From Streptomyces xanthophaeus (GTDB lineage Bacteria; Actinomycetota; Actinomycetes; Streptomycetales; Streptomycetaceae): a DNA stretch of 64,000 bases. Position 1 is the first letter of the stretch. Each line of letters starts with the position of its first letter. The stretch lies in NCBI RefSeq assembly GCF_000725805.1, contig NZ_JOFT01000027.1:123807-187806 (forward strand). The letters run 5' to 3'. The notes beneath the pieces were generated by a model. The model made no database searches. It was not told where the DNA came from and was given only the letters and a program-made list of their open reading frames with translations. The translations under genes were made by a program, and so were the position numbers. Positions 29,113-37,877 of the stretch are shown here, in pieces.

Positions 29113-29913
29113 TCAGCGCCGGCGCCAGGCGTGGTCCACGGGGCCGATGCCCCCGCCGAGCGCGAAGCCCGCGGCGATGGCGCCCGTGACGTACTCCTTG
29201 GCCGCGGTGACGGACTCCGGGACGGTCAGTCCCTGCGCGAGGCCCGCGGCGATCGCGCTGGCGAGGGTGCAGCCGGTGCCGTGGGTGTGCCGGTTGTCGT
29301 AGCGCGGCGCCCGGAGCCACCGCTCCTCGGTCCCGTCGGTCAGCAGGTCCACGGCCTCGCCGCCGTGCGCCGCGAGGTGCCCGCCCTTGATGAGCGCCCA
29401 CTGCGGCCCGTATCCGAGGACGGCGTCGGCGGCCCGGCGCATGCCGTCCTCGTCGTGCACGCTCACGCCCGTGAGCTGCGCCACCTCGTCCAGGTTCGGC
29501 GTGGCCACCGTGGCCCTCGGGAGCAGCTCCTTGCGTACGGCCTCCAGGGCCGAGGCGGCGAGCAGGGCGTCCCCGTGCTTGGAGACGCCCACGGGGTCGA
29601 CGACGGCCGGGGCGTCGGTGGTGGCCAGGAGTGCGGCCACCGTCTCCACCAGAACGGCGGAGGAGAGCATGCCGGTCTTCACGGCCCGTACGCCGATGTC
29701 GTCCACGACGGCCCGGTACTGGGCCGTGACGGCCTCGGCGGGCAGTTCCCAGACTCCCCGTACCCCGAGCGAGTTCTGGGCGGTCACGGCGGTGACCACG
29801 CTCATGCCGTGCACGCCGAGCGCGAGCATGGTCTTCAGGTCGGCCTGGATGCCCGCGCCGCCGCCGGAGTCGGATCCGGCGACGGTCAGGCACAGCGGCG
29901 GGGCGCCGCTCAT
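29113..29913 (-). CDS. thiD: Hydroxymethylpyrimidine/phosphomethylpyrimidine kinase
   Basis: Thiamine biosynthesis kinase making HMP-PP. 266 residues with the ribokinase-like entry [18 protein letters not shown] at residues 11-28, [13 protein letters not shown] in the middle, and the catalytic [17 protein letters not shown] near residue 207. The ATG overlaps the thiL stop (ATGA), so thiL-thiD are coupled. Confidence 0.96.
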   Translation of the reverse strand: MSGAPPLCLTVAGSDSGGGAGIQADLKTMLALGVHGMSVVTAVTAQNSLGVRGVWELPAEAVTAQYRAVVDDIGVRAVKTGMLSSAVLVETVAALLATTDAPAVVDPVGVSKHGDALLAASALEAVRKELLPRATVATPNLDEVAQLTGVSVHDEDGMRRAADAVLGYGPQWALIKGGHLAAHGGEAVDLLTDGTEERWLRAPRYDNRHTHGTGCTLASAIAAGLAQGLTVPESVTAAKEYVTGAIAAGFALGGGIGPVDHAWRRR

Positions 29914-30893
29914 CGCGGGTTCTCCTCGGGGACCGGGTCGGCTCCGAAGTGGTCCCAGCCGCCGGCGCTGGCCCAGGGCGCGCCGTCGACGGTCACCTGG
30001 GGCAGGGCTGAGCGGTTGAGCACCTCGCCGATGACCTTCCAGCGGGCCGGCAGCTTCACGTCGGGCGGGAAGGTGGCCACGATCGCGTGGTCCTCTCCCC
30101 CGGTCAGCACCCACTGCAGGGGGTCCACGCCGACGGCCTGGCCGATGTCGTGCATCTGCGTCGGGATATCGACGGCCGCCGTGCGCAGGTCGATCCGCAC
30201 CTTGCTGGCCTCGGCGATGTGGCCGAGGTCCGCGATCAGGCCGTCACTGACGTCGGTCATGGCGGTGGCGCCGAGGCCGGCGGCCGCGGGGCCCGCGTGG
30301 TACGGGGGCTCCGGGCGGCGGTGCGCCTCGACGAAGGCCCGCGGGGAGCGGAAGCCGCGCGAGAGCACGGCGAAGCCCGCGGCGGACCAGCCGAGCCAGC
30401 CGGTGACGGCGACGACGTCGCCGGGCTGGGCGCCGGAACGCAGGACGGGTTCGTGGTTGCGCAGGTCGCCGAGGGCGGTGATCGCGACGGTGATGGTGTC
30501 GCCGCGGACCACGTCCCCGCCGACCACGGCCGCACCGGCCACCTGGCACTCGTCGCGGATGCCGTCCATCAGCTCGGTGGGCCAGGTGACCGGCAGCTCG
30601 GCCGGGACCACCAGGCCGAGCAGGAGCGCGGTCGGCACCGCGCCCATGGCGGCGATGTCGGCGAGGTTCTGCGCGGCGGCCTTGCGGCCGACGTCGTAGG
30701 CCGTGGACCAGTCGCGCCGGAAGTGCCTTCCCTCCAGCAGGATGTCCGTGCTCGCCACGACCCGCCGGTCGGGGGCCGACACCACCGCGGCGTCGTCGCC
30801 CGGCCCGAGCCGGACGGCCGGGGTGGTGGTGAGCCGTGAGGTGAGTTCACGAATGAGCCCGAACTCCCCCAGCTCGCCCACAGTGCCCTTCAT
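29910..30893 (-). CDS. thiL: Thiamine-monophosphate kinase
   Basis: Final step of thiamine diphosphate synthesis. 327 residues. The N-terminus [16 protein letters not shown] and the Mg/ATP motif [10 protein letters not shown] are followed by [19 protein letters not shown] and [12 protein letters not shown], all standard ThiL motifs. ATG at 30893 with an AAGGGG RBS. First gene of the thiL-thiD pair. No TPP riboswitch was recognised upstream. Confidence 0.96.
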   Translation of the reverse strand: MKGTVGELGEFGLIRELTSRLTTTPAVRLGPGDDAAVVSAPDRRVVASTDILLEGRHFRRDWSTAYDVGRKAAAQNLADIAAMGAVPTALLLGLVVPAELPVTWPTELMDGIRDECQVAGAAVVGGDVVRGDTITVAITALGDLRNHEPVLRSGAQPGDVVAVTGWLGWSAAGFAVLSRGFRSPRAFVEAHRRPEPPYHAGPAAAGLGATAMTDVSDGLIADLGHIAEASKVRIDLRTAAVDIPTQMHDIGQAVGVDPLQWVLTGGEDHAIVATFPPDVKLPARWKVIGEVLNRSALPQVTVDGAPWASAGGWDHFGADPVPEENPR

Positions 30894-31165
30894 CGCTGTG
30901 CCCCTTCTTGCCCAGTCCGCTTGCGGTCGCGAGCCGTCACAGCTCTGGGTACCGTCAACAGATACGTCAACTTCTGCTCTCCGTACGCCCCGCGGTGCGT
31001 GGCGCCGGACCCATGGGGTGTCCCCACGGCACGTAGGGGAAGGGTCTCCCCGTGGCACGCGGTGACGCGGTACCGTGGCGTCCCTTCTTCCCCCGGCCCT
31101 GTTGATTGTGCGGGGCCCACCCGAAGGTTAGGGGAAATGATCCTCGTGGCCGCCCTGGAGGTTCC

Positions 31166-31399
31166 GTGGTACAGGCGTACATCCTTATCCAGACCGAGGT
31201 GGGCAAGGCGTCGTTCGTCGCCGAGTCCATCGGGCAGATCCCGGGGGTGATCCAGGCCGAGGACGTGACGGGCCCGTACGACGTGATCGTGCGCGCCCAG
31301 GCCGACACCGTGGACGAGCTCGGCCGCATGGTCGTCGCCAAGGTCCAGCAGGTGGAGGGGATCACCCGCACCTTGACCTGCCCGGTGGTCCATCTGTAG
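31166..31399 (+). CDS. Stand-alone Lrp/AsnC ligand-binding (RAM) domain protein
   Basis: 77 residues: VQAYILIQTEVGKASFVAESIGQ at the start and YDVIVRAQADTVDELGRMVVAKVQ in the middle match the effector-binding half of Lrp/AsnC regulators without the helix-turn-helix. Such free-standing RAM proteins may bind amino acids or join full-length Lrp proteins (inference). The GTG has GGAGG 5 nt upstream. The 272-bp gap to thiL contains only short GC hairpins. Confidence 0.85.
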   Translation: MVQAYILIQTEVGKASFVAESIGQIPGVIQAEDVTGPYDVIVRAQADTVDELGRMVVAKVQQVEGITRTLTCPVVHL

Positions 31400-31422
31400 C
31401 CCCCGTCTACTCTTGGCCGGTG

Positions 31423-31914
31423 ATGTCCCTCCACCACCGGCCCCTTCGTGTCCTGGCCCTGCCCACCGCGGTGGCCGTAGCGGTCCTCGCGGGCTGTGCC
31501 CCGGGCGGTTCCCCGACCCGGGTGGATCCGCCGCCCACGCCGCCCGCCGACGTCGCGGGGCTCTGTGCAGCGCTGCACGAGGAGCTCCCGGAGACGGTGG
31601 CCGGCCTGGCGCGGACCCGTATCGAGCCGGAGTCAGCGCTGACCGCCGCATGGGGCGGCTCGGCGATCGTACTGCGGTGCGGTATCCCCAGGCCCCAGAA
31701 GATGGCTGATCCGGAGCAGGAGGGCATCCACGTCAACGACGTGGCCTGGCTGCTGGAGAAGCTCGACGACGGGGGCTTCCGGTTCACCACCGGGATGCGG
31801 GAGGCGTACACGGAGGTCGTGGTCGACAAGGAGCATGCCACGGATGCGGGGATGCTGGTCGGCCTGTCCACCGCGATCGCCGAGACCGTGCCCGAGGGCG
31901 TCTCCTCCTACTGA
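31423..31914 (+). CDS. DUF3515 lipoprotein
   Basis: 163 residues with a lipoprotein signal: positively charged start, hydrophobic core, lipobox LAGC (about residues 22-25), then a Pro-rich linker. The body (VAGLCAALHEELPETVAGL, then WGGSAIVLRCGIPRP) matches DUF3515, which in actinobacteria often lies near ddl and thiL; its function is not known. A GTG directly before the ATG is an alternative start. Confidence 0.85.
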   Translation: MSLHHRPLRVLALPTAVAVAVLAGCAPGGSPTRVDPPPTPPADVAGLCAALHEELPETVAGLARTRIEPESALTAAWGGSAIVLRCGIPRPQKMADPEQEGIHVNDVAWLLEKLDDGGFRFTTGMREAYTEVVVDKEHATDAGMLVGLSTAIAETVPEGVSSY

Positions 31915-31928
31915 ACACCTCGCACTCA

Positions 31929-31967
31929 CAGCGACCGCCCGCCGGGATTCCCGGCGGGCGGTCGCTG
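31929..31967. terminator. Bidirectional terminator between DUF3515 gene and ddl
   Basis: Perfect 18-bp arms (left arm begins CAGCGACCGCCC) with a 3-nt loop ATT, between convergent genes. Confidence 0.92.
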
Positions 31968-31983
31968 CTGTGCGGCGGGCGTT

Positions 31984-33138
31984 CTAGCGCAGCCCGGTGG
32001 AGCGGCGCAGGGCCGCCTGGATCAGGAGGTCCACCAGTTCCTGGTACTCGACGCCCGTCTCCTGCCACATGCGCGGGTACATGGAGATCGGGGTGAAGCC
32101 CGGCATGGTGTTGATCTCGTTGATCACGAAGGTGCCGTCCTCCGTGAGGAAGAAGTCGGCGCGCACCAGGCCCTCGCAGGACGCGGCCTCGAAGGCCTCG
32201 ATCGCGAGCTTCTGCACCTCGGCGGTCTGCTCCGGGGTGAGCGGGGCGGGCACGATCCCGGAGGCGGAGTCGATGTACTTCGCCTCGAAGTCGTAGAAGT
32301 CGTGGCTGGAGACCGGCGGGATCTCGGCGGGGGCGCTGGCGCGCGGCCCGTCCTCGAACTCCAGGACCCCGCACTCGATCTCGCGGCCGCGCAGCAGCGC
32401 CTCCACGATGATCTTCGGGTCGTGGCGGCGGGCCTCCTGGAGGGCGGCGTCCAGGCCGGAGGGCTCGTCGACCTTGGTGATGCCGATGGAGGAGCCGGCC
32501 CGGGCGGGCTTGATGAACAGCGGCCAGCCGTGCTCGGCGGCGAAGTCCAGGATCTTGCCGCGGGCGGCGTCTCGGTCGGCTTCCCACTCGCGGGGGCGGA
32601 TGGTCACGTACGGGCCGACGCGCAGCCCGAAGGAGGTGAACACCCGCTTCATGTAGTCCTTGTCCTGGCCGACGGCCGAGGCGAGGACGCCCGAGCCGAC
32701 GTACGGGATGCCGGAGAGCTCCAGGAGCCCCTGGAGGGTGCCGTCCTCGCCGTAGGGGCCGTGGAGCACGGGGAAGACGACGTCGACCTCGCCCAGGGCC
32801 TTGGGGACGGCGCCCGGCTCGGTGTAGACGACCTCGCGGCTGGCCGGGTCGACGGAGAGCACGACGGAGCCCTCGGACTCCGCGAGCCGGCCGGCGTCCG
32901 GGAGCCGGCCGTCGGCGATGGCCATCCGCTCGGGCGCGTCGGCGGTCAGCGCCCACCGGCCGTCCGTGGTGATGCCGATGGGCAGCACCTCGTACTTGGA
33001 ACGGTCGATGGAGCGCAACACGGCGCCCGCGGTGACGACCGAGATGGCGTGTTCCGAGCTGCGGCCGCCGAACACGACGGCCACGCGGGGCTTGCGGCCC
33101 TGCTGCTCAGGGGTCTGGGGGAGGTTCTCGCTGCTCAT
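31984..33138 (-). CDS. ddl: D-alanine--D-alanine ligase
   Basis: ATP-grasp ligase making the D-Ala-D-Ala dipeptide of peptidoglycan. 384 residues. Motifs: VVFGGRSSEHAISV at the N-terminus, FPVLHGPYGEDGTLQGLLE, the ATP-binding PLFIKPARAGSSIGITKV, ADFFLTEDGTFVINEINTMPGFTPISMYP. The Y-x(5)-K-Y-type segment FYDFEAKYI suggests a D-Ala ligase rather than a D-lactate ligase. Last gene of the plsC-gpsA-ddl operon, 39 bp behind gpsA. Confidence 0.96.
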   Translation of the reverse strand: MSSENLPQTPEQQGRKPRVAVVFGGRSSEHAISVVTAGAVLRSIDRSKYEVLPIGITTDGRWALTADAPERMAIADGRLPDAGRLAESEGSVVLSVDPASREVVYTEPGAVPKALGEVDVVFPVLHGPYGEDGTLQGLLELSGIPYVGSGVLASAVGQDKDYMKRVFTSFGLRVGPYVTIRPREWEADRDAARGKILDFAAEHGWPLFIKPARAGSSIGITKVDEPSGLDAALQEARRHDPKIIVEALLRGREIECGVLEFEDGPRASAPAEIPPVSSHDFYDFEAKYIDSASGIVPAPLTPEQTAEVQKLAIEAFEAASCEGLVRADFFLTEDGTFVINEINTMPGFTPISMYPRMWQETGVEYQELVDLLIQAALRRSTGLR

Positions 33139-33177
33139 ATCGCCACGAGAGTACCCGCTCAGACGTCCGGATTGGAG

Positions 33178-34188
33178 TCAGCGCCGTTCCGCTTTGGCGC
33201 TGCGTCCCATCAGTTCCTTGAGCGCGACCAGCGGGGGCTTGCCGTGGTGGACGATGTCGACCACGGTGTCGGTGATCGGCATGTCGACCCCGTGGCGCCT
33301 GGCCAGATCCGCCACCGACTGGCAGGACTTGACGCCTTCGGCGGTCTGCTTGGTGACCGCGATGGTCTCCTCCAGGGTCATGCCCCGGCCGAGGTTGATG
33401 CCGAAGGTGTGGTTCCGGGAGAGCGGCGAGGAGCAGGTGGCGACCAGGTCGCCGAGGCCCGCGAGACCGGAGAAGGTGAGCGGGTCGGCGCCCATCGCCA
33501 GGCCCAGCCGGGTGGCTTCGGCCAGGCCCCGGGTGATGAGGGAGCCCTTGGTGTTGTCGCCCAGTCCCATGCCGTCGGCGATGCCGACGGCCAGGCCGAT
33601 GACGTTCTTGACCGCGCCGCCGAGCTCGCAGCCGATGACGTCGGTGCTCGTGTACGGGCGGAAGTACGGGGTGTGGCAGGCGGCCTGGAGGCGCCGGGCC
33701 ACGTCCTCGTCCACACAGGCGACCACCGAGGCGGCGGGCTGGCGGGCGGCGATCTCACGGGCCAGGTTGGGGCCGGTGACCACGGCGACCCGCTCGGCGG
33801 GGACCTTGGCCACCTCCTCGATGACCTCGCTCATCCGCTTGGTCGTGCCGAGTTCGACGCCCTTCATCAGGGAGACGAGCACGGTGTCGGGCGCCAGCAG
33901 GGGTGCCCATGCGGCGAGGTTGCCGCGCAGGGTCTGGGAGGGGACGGCGAGGACGGTGAAGTCGGCGCCGGCCGCGGCCTCGGCCGGGTCGGTGGTGGCC
34001 CGGATCCCTGCGGGGAGTTCGACGTCGGGGAAGTAGTCCGGGTTGGTCCGGCCGGTGTTGATGGCTTCGACCAGCTCCTGGCGGCGGCCCCACAGGGTCA
34101 CCTCGCACCCCGCGTCGGCGAGGACGATGGCGAAGGCCGTGCCCCACGAGCCGGTTCCGAAGACGGTGGCCTTCACGGCGTTCGTCAC
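33178..34188 (-). CDS. gpsA: Glycerol-3-phosphate dehydrogenase [NAD(P)+]
   Basis: Makes sn-glycerol-3-phosphate for phospholipids, matching the acyltransferase gene next to it. 336 residues with the Rossmann motif VFGTGSWGTAFA at about residues 9-20, SLMKGVE, GPNLAREIA, and the catalytic-domain motif GAVKNVIGLAVGIADGMGLGDNTK. The GTG start overlaps the plsC stop (GTGA). Confidence 0.96.
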   Translation of the reverse strand: MTNAVKATVFGTGSWGTAFAIVLADAGCEVTLWGRRQELVEAINTGRTNPDYFPDVELPAGIRATTDPAEAAAGADFTVLAVPSQTLRGNLAAWAPLLAPDTVLVSLMKGVELGTTKRMSEVIEEVAKVPAERVAVVTGPNLAREIAARQPAASVVACVDEDVARRLQAACHTPYFRPYTSTDVIGCELGGAVKNVIGLAVGIADGMGLGDNTKGSLITRGLAEATRLGLAMGADPLTFSGLAGLGDLVATCSSPLSRNHTFGINLGRGMTLEETIAVTKQTAEGVKSCQSVADLARRHGVDMPITDTVVDIVHHGKPPLVALKELMGRSAKAERR

Positions 34189-34937
34189 TTCTTGCCCTCC
34201 CCCGCGGCCTTGTGCCGCTGCTGCTCCCTGGCCTTGCGATGGTCGTACGGCTGCGCGGGCGCGCGTTCGCCCCGCACTTCCTCCAGCAGCCCGGTGACGG
34301 CCGCCATGATGACCTCGGTCGCCTCCTTGAGCACGTCCGGGGTCGGTTCCCGGTCGTAGAAGGCCGAGAGGTCCACGGGCGGTCCGGCGAGCACCTGGAG
34401 GGTCTTGCGCGGGAAGAGCCGGACCTTGTTCTCCTCGGCGTAGGGCGGCATCGCGAGGTTGGCGCCCCACTGGGCCACCGGAATGACGGGGGCCCTCGTG
34501 ATCAGTGCGACCCGGGCGGCGCCGGTCTTGCCGGCCATCGGCCACATGTCGGGGTCGCGGGTGAGGGTGCCTTCCGGGTAAAAGGCCACGCATTCGCCGC
34601 TCTCGATCGCCTCCACCGCCGCCCGGAATGCGTCGAGGGCGTTGGTGCTCTCCCGGTAGACCGGGATCTGCCCGCTGCCGCGCAGGATCGATCCGACAAT
34701 CGGGACCTTGAAGAGGGCGGCCTTCGCGAGCAATCGGGGCACCCGGCCGGTGTTGTACTGGAAGTGCGCGTAGGAGAGCGGGTCCAGATACGAGTTGTGA
34801 TTGACGGCGGTGATAAAGCCGCCCTCGGCCGGAATGTGCTCCATTCCCCGCCAGTCCCGCTTGAAGAGCACTACCAGCGGCGGTTTCGCGATGACCGCTG
34901 CCAGGCGGTACCAGAAGCCGATTCTGCGGCGGGACAC
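34185..34937 (-). CDS. plsC: 1-acyl-sn-glycerol-3-phosphate acyltransferase (PlsC family)
   Basis: Membrane-associated acyltransferase of phospholipid synthesis, 250 residues. The catalytic HX4D motif is VNHNSYLDPL (about residues 43-52), the glycerophosphate-binding motif is FYPEGTLTRD, and a final motif is VIPVAQWG. A Lys/Arg-rich C-terminal tail follows. GTG start with GAGGAAGG 7 nt upstream. First gene of plsC-gpsA-ddl. Confidence 0.92.
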   Translation of the reverse strand: MSRRRIGFWYRLAAVIAKPPLVVLFKRDWRGMEHIPAEGGFITAVNHNSYLDPLSYAHFQYNTGRVPRLLAKAALFKVPIVGSILRGSGQIPVYRESTNALDAFRAAVEAIESGECVAFYPEGTLTRDPDMWPMAGKTGAARVALITRAPVIPVAQWGANLAMPPYAEENKVRLFPRKTLQVLAGPPVDLSAFYDREPTPDVLKEATEVIMAAVTGLLEEVRGERAPAQPYDHRKAREQQRHKAAGEGKK

Positions 34938-35183
34938 TCGGACACCTTCCTCTAGGACCGGTGCGCGGCTTGGGGCACCTCGTCGGCCGGACAAGTGTCG
35001 CTCCAGGCCCGGTCTCTGTCGAGAACACCGTACGCCCCGCTCAGGGCACCGGACTCCTCTGCGGCCCGGCTGGAGGCGACAATGGGCCGACACATGACCC
35101 GGCCATGACCTGACCATGGGCCGGGACCGTGCCGGAGAGCGCCGGAGGGAAGGGGAGCGGCCACGAACGCCGTCTGGAGCCTG

Positions 35184-35987
35184 GTGGTCCCGCTGAAGCC
35201 GCTGGCGCTTGCGAAGAGCCGTCTCGCGGCGGCCGTGGGGGCCTCCCGTCCGGGGCTGGCGCTGGCCTTCGCCCAGGACACCGTGGCAGGGGCGCTGGCC
35301 TGCGCCGCGGTCGCGGATGTGGTGGTCGTCACGGACGACCCCGCGGCCGGGACGGAACTGGCCCGGCTGGGGGCGCGGATCGTCCCGGACGCCCCCGGGG
35401 CGGGGCTCAACGCGGCGCTGGCCCACGGGGCGCGGGCGGTGCGCAGGGCCCGGCCCGCCGCGGCGGTGGCCGCGATGAACGCGGATCTGCCCGCGCTGCG
35501 GCCATCCGAATTGCTACGCGTGCTCGAAAACGCCTCGGAATTTCCCCGGGCATTTCTGGCGGATGCGGCCGGAATCGGCACGACCTTGCTTTCCGCAGCC
35601 CCGGACGTCGAATTGACACCCTCGTTCGGCGGCCCGTCCCGGGCCCGGCATTCGGCCTCGGGCGCGGTGGAAATCTCCCTGTCCGGCGTCGACAGCGTGC
35701 GCCGGGACGTGGACACGGCGGCGGACCTGAGGACGGCGCTCGTCCTCGGTGTGGGCCTTCACACCGCCCGATACAGTTCCGGTATGCAGGCGACCGCGTA
35801 CACGTACGACTCCCAGACCCGCAGCGGCAGTGTGCTGCTGGACGACGGCACCCCGGTGCCCTTCGAGGCCCCGGCCTTCGACGCGGGCGGCCTGCGGCTG
35901 CTGCGCCCGGGACAGCGGGTGCGGATCGAGACGGACGGCGCGGGCACGGACCTTCGGATCACCCTGGTCACGCTCCAGACCTTCTGA
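35184..35987 (+). CDS. cofC: CofC/FbiD-type phospholactate (PEP) guanylyltransferase fused to a small cold-shock-like domain
   Basis: The first ~190 residues match CofC/FbiD of coenzyme F420 synthesis: PLKPLALAKSRLAAAV, VVVVTDDPAAG, GLNAALAHG and AAMNADLPALRP, a nucleotidyltransferase fold that guanylates phosphoenolpyruvate or 2-phospholactate. From Met201 (35784) the frame continues without a stop into 67 residues of a small beta-rich domain (YTYDSQTRSGSVLLDDGTPVPF...LRPGQRVRIE) that looks like a divergent cold-shock fold. In relatives I recall this part as a separate gene, and the bases before 35784 look promoter-like (GATACAGT). The 5' end is unclear: GTG 35184 has GGAG but clips the first beta strand, as coding similarity (WSLV) extends upstream without ATG/GTG. 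Confidence 0.78.
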   Translation: MVPLKPLALAKSRLAAAVGASRPGLALAFAQDTVAGALACAAVADVVVVTDDPAAGTELARLGARIVPDAPGAGLNAALAHGARAVRRARPAAAVAAMNADLPALRPSELLRVLENASEFPRAFLADAAGIGTTLLSAAPDVELTPSFGGPSRARHSASGAVEISLSGVDSVRRDVDTAADLRTALVLGVGLHTARYSSGMQATAYTYDSQTRSGSVLLDDGTPVPFEAPAFDAGGLRLLRPGQRVRIETDGAGTDLRITLVTLQTF

Positions 35988-36034
35988 GCCGCCGGGCCGT
36001 CGTACGCCGCCCCGGCCCGCGAGGACAGCACCGC

Positions 36035-36067
36035 GGGCCGGCTTCCCCCCAGGAGGGAAGCCGGCCC
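36035..36067. terminator. Bidirectional terminator between cofC fusion and hupS
   Basis: 13-bp arms GGGCCGGCTTCCC and complement around a 7-nt loop, 21 bp before the hupS stop. A second shorter hairpin (CGGCCCGCG) precedes it. Confidence 0.8.
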
Positions 36068-36087
36068 GGCGTGTGTGACTCGTGCCC

Positions 36088-36768
36088 CTACTTCTTGCGG
36101 GCGGTGGTCTTCTTCGCGGTGGCCTTGCGCGTCGCCGTCTTCTTGGCGGGCGCCTTCGTCGCAGCGGTGGCCTTCTTGGCCGCCGGGGCGGTCTTCTTCG
36201 CGGTGGCGGTGGTCTTCTTCGCCGCGGGGGTCGCCTTCTTGGCGGTGGCCGTGGCCTTCTTCGCCGTGGCCGTCGCCTTCTTCGCGGTCGCCGTGCTCTT
36301 GACCGCGGCCTTCTTGGCGGTGGCGGTGGCCTTCTTGGCCGTGACCTTCTTCGCGACCGTGGTCTTCGCCGCCGCCTTCTTGGCGGTGGTGGCCTTCTTG
36401 GCCGCGGCCTTCTTGACCGTCGCGGAAGCACCACCGGTGAGGCTGCCCTTGGGCGCCTTCTTCACCGACACCTCGCCGCCCTTGGGCAGCTTCTTGGTGC
36501 CGCTGACCAGGTCCTTGAAGCCCTGGCCCGCACGGAAACGGGGGACGGAGGTCTTCTTGACCCGGACGCGCTCACCCGTCTGCGGGTTGCGGGCGTAACG
36601 GGCCGGACGGTCGACCTTCTCGAACGAGCCGAAGCCCGTGACCGAGACCCGGTCGCCCGCGACGGTAGCGCGGACGATCGCGTCCAGTACCGCGTCGACA
36701 GCGTCCGCGGCCTGCTGGCGGCCGCCCAGCTTGTCGGCAATCGCTTCTACGAGCTGCGCCTTGTTCAA
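36088..36768 (-). CDS. hupS: HU-family nucleoid protein HupS with histone-like tail
   Basis: DNA-binding HU protein whose N-terminal 90 residues (NKAQLVEAIADKLGG, GFGSFEKVDRPARYARNPQTGE) form the dimeric HU fold. The remaining ~130 residues are Lys/Ala/Thr repeats of KKATATA type resembling histone H1. Streptomyces HupS is known to compact spore chromosomes. The TTG start at 36768 is chosen because GAAGGGGAAG lies just upstream; a second TTG at 36810 lacks an RBS. 226 residues. The upstream 36811-36913 segment is AT-rich with TATATA at 36834-36839, likely the promoter. Confidence 0.95.
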   Translation of the reverse strand: MNKAQLVEAIADKLGGRQQAADAVDAVLDAIVRATVAGDRVSVTGFGSFEKVDRPARYARNPQTGERVRVKKTSVPRFRAGQGFKDLVSGTKKLPKGGEVSVKKAPKGSLTGGASATVKKAAAKKATTAKKAAAKTTVAKKVTAKKATATAKKAAVKSTATAKKATATAKKATATAKKATPAAKKTTATAKKTAPAAKKATAATKAPAKKTATRKATAKKTTARKK

Positions 36769-36913
36769 CGTCTTCCCCTTCGGAGACTTCGCCAGAACGA
36801 ATGTGTTCAAGCTTATTTCGCACGTTAGGCGGATATATACCGCAAATCAAACACGAAACGGGCTAATCACCCTAGTGCCGCAACGCTGTAGGCCGTTACG
36901 GAGTTCCTTCGCA

Positions 36914-37141
36914 TCAGTCGCCTTCAGGGAATCGACCCTCGTCGAGGTCCTTCATCAACCTGTCCAGGCGCCTTGCCGCATCGGCGAGATCGTGCTTCGC
37001 CGCGGCTGTGACGACCAACAGCTTCCGGGACAGCGCCATCCTTACGCCCTCCGGGACTTGCAGTGAGCGCACCCGTGTGTGTGCTTCTTTCAACCGGTCC
37101 GCGACGAGCTCGTAGAGCTCGAGTTGACTGTCGCGTTCCAT
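36914..37141 (-). CDS. Conserved small helical protein, function unknown
   Basis: 75 residues starting MERDSQLELYELVADRLKEAH, with further helices (LSRKLLVVTAAAKHDLADAARRLDRLM). All-helical, charged, soluble. Lies between hupS and leuD on the same strand with gaps on both sides. I do not recognise a functional family; the composition and codon use support a real gene. The ATG at 37141 is favoured over upstream codons. Confidence 0.7.
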   Translation of the reverse strand: MERDSQLELYELVADRLKEAHTRVRSLQVPEGVRMALSRKLLVVTAAAKHDLADAARRLDRLMKDLDEGRFPEGD

Positions 37142-37196
37142 GCACAGATTGTGCCATCTGGGGCGAGTTGTCGCCTCACGGGGCCTCAACAAACGC

Positions 37197-37228
37197 CTGT
37201 GCCCCCCGCCGTAAGGCGAGGGGCACAG
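37197..37228. terminator. Terminator downstream of leuD
   Basis: 14-bp arms starting CTGTGCCCC, one mismatch, GTAA loop, 50 bp past the leuD stop. The rest of the 37142-37278 gap shows nothing. Confidence 0.8.
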
Positions 37229-37278
37229 TGTTGCCTATGTGATCACCCGAAGGCGAATAAGCGCTGATCAGGCCGGAA

Positions 37279-37872
37279 TCAGGCCCTAATCGTGCGCGGC
37301 TTGTAGGCCGGGCGACCGCTTTCGTAGGTCGCGATGTCCGCTTCGTTCTGAAGGGTGAGCGAGATGTCGTCCAGCCCCTCCAGCAGCCTCCAGCGGGCGT
37401 TGTCGTCGAGTTCGAACTCCGCCTCGATGCCCTCGGCTCGCACCTGGCGGTCGACCAGGTCGACGGTGACCTCGGCGGTCGGGTCGGCCTCGGTCAGCGC
37501 CCACAGCCGGTCGACGGTCTCCTGCGGCAGGACGACGGTCAGCAGGCCGTTCTTCAGCGAGTTCCCGCGGAAGATGTCGGCGAAGCGGGAGGAGATGACC
37601 GTCTTGAAGCCGAAGTTCTGCAGGGCCCAGACGGCGTGCTCGCGCGAGGAACCGGTACCGAAGTCGGGGCCGGCCACCAGCACGGTGGCGCCCGCGCGCT
37701 CCGGGCGGTTCGTGATGAACTCCGGGTCCTTGCGCCAGGCCTCGAACAGCCCGTCCTCGAACCCGTCGCGGGTGATCTTCTTCAGCCAGTGGGCCGGGAT
37801 GATCTGGTCGGTGTCGACGTTGCTGCGGCGCAGCGGAACGGCCCGGCCGGTGTGGGTGGTGAAGGCTTCCAT
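37279..37872 (-). CDS. leuD: 3-isopropylmalate dehydratase small subunit
   Basis: Second step of leucine synthesis, with LeuC. 197 residues; the small-subunit signatures [28 protein letters not shown] at the start and [34 protein letters not shown] in the middle are complete. Starts 5 bp behind leuC. Confidence 0.97.
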   Translation of the reverse strand: MEAFTTHTGRAVPLRRSNVDTDQIIPAHWLKKITRDGFEDGLFEAWRKDPEFITNRPERAGATVLVAGPDFGTGSSREHAVWALQNFGFKTVISSRFADIFRGNSLKNGLLTVVLPQETVDRLWALTEADPTAEVTVDLVDRQVRAEGIEAEFELDDNARWRLLEGLDDISLTLQNEADIATYESGRPAYKPRTIRA

Positions 37873-37877
37873 GGTGT

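Noticed and set aside
29910-31165. TPP riboswitch upstream of thiL
   Set aside because: No THI-box-like sequence (CTGAGA-type motif) could be seen in the leader.
36082-36828. Plus-strand frame with Leu/Gly/Arg repeats opposite hupS
   Set aside because: Antisense of the Lys/Ala repeats of HupS; the HU fold on the minus strand is unambiguous.
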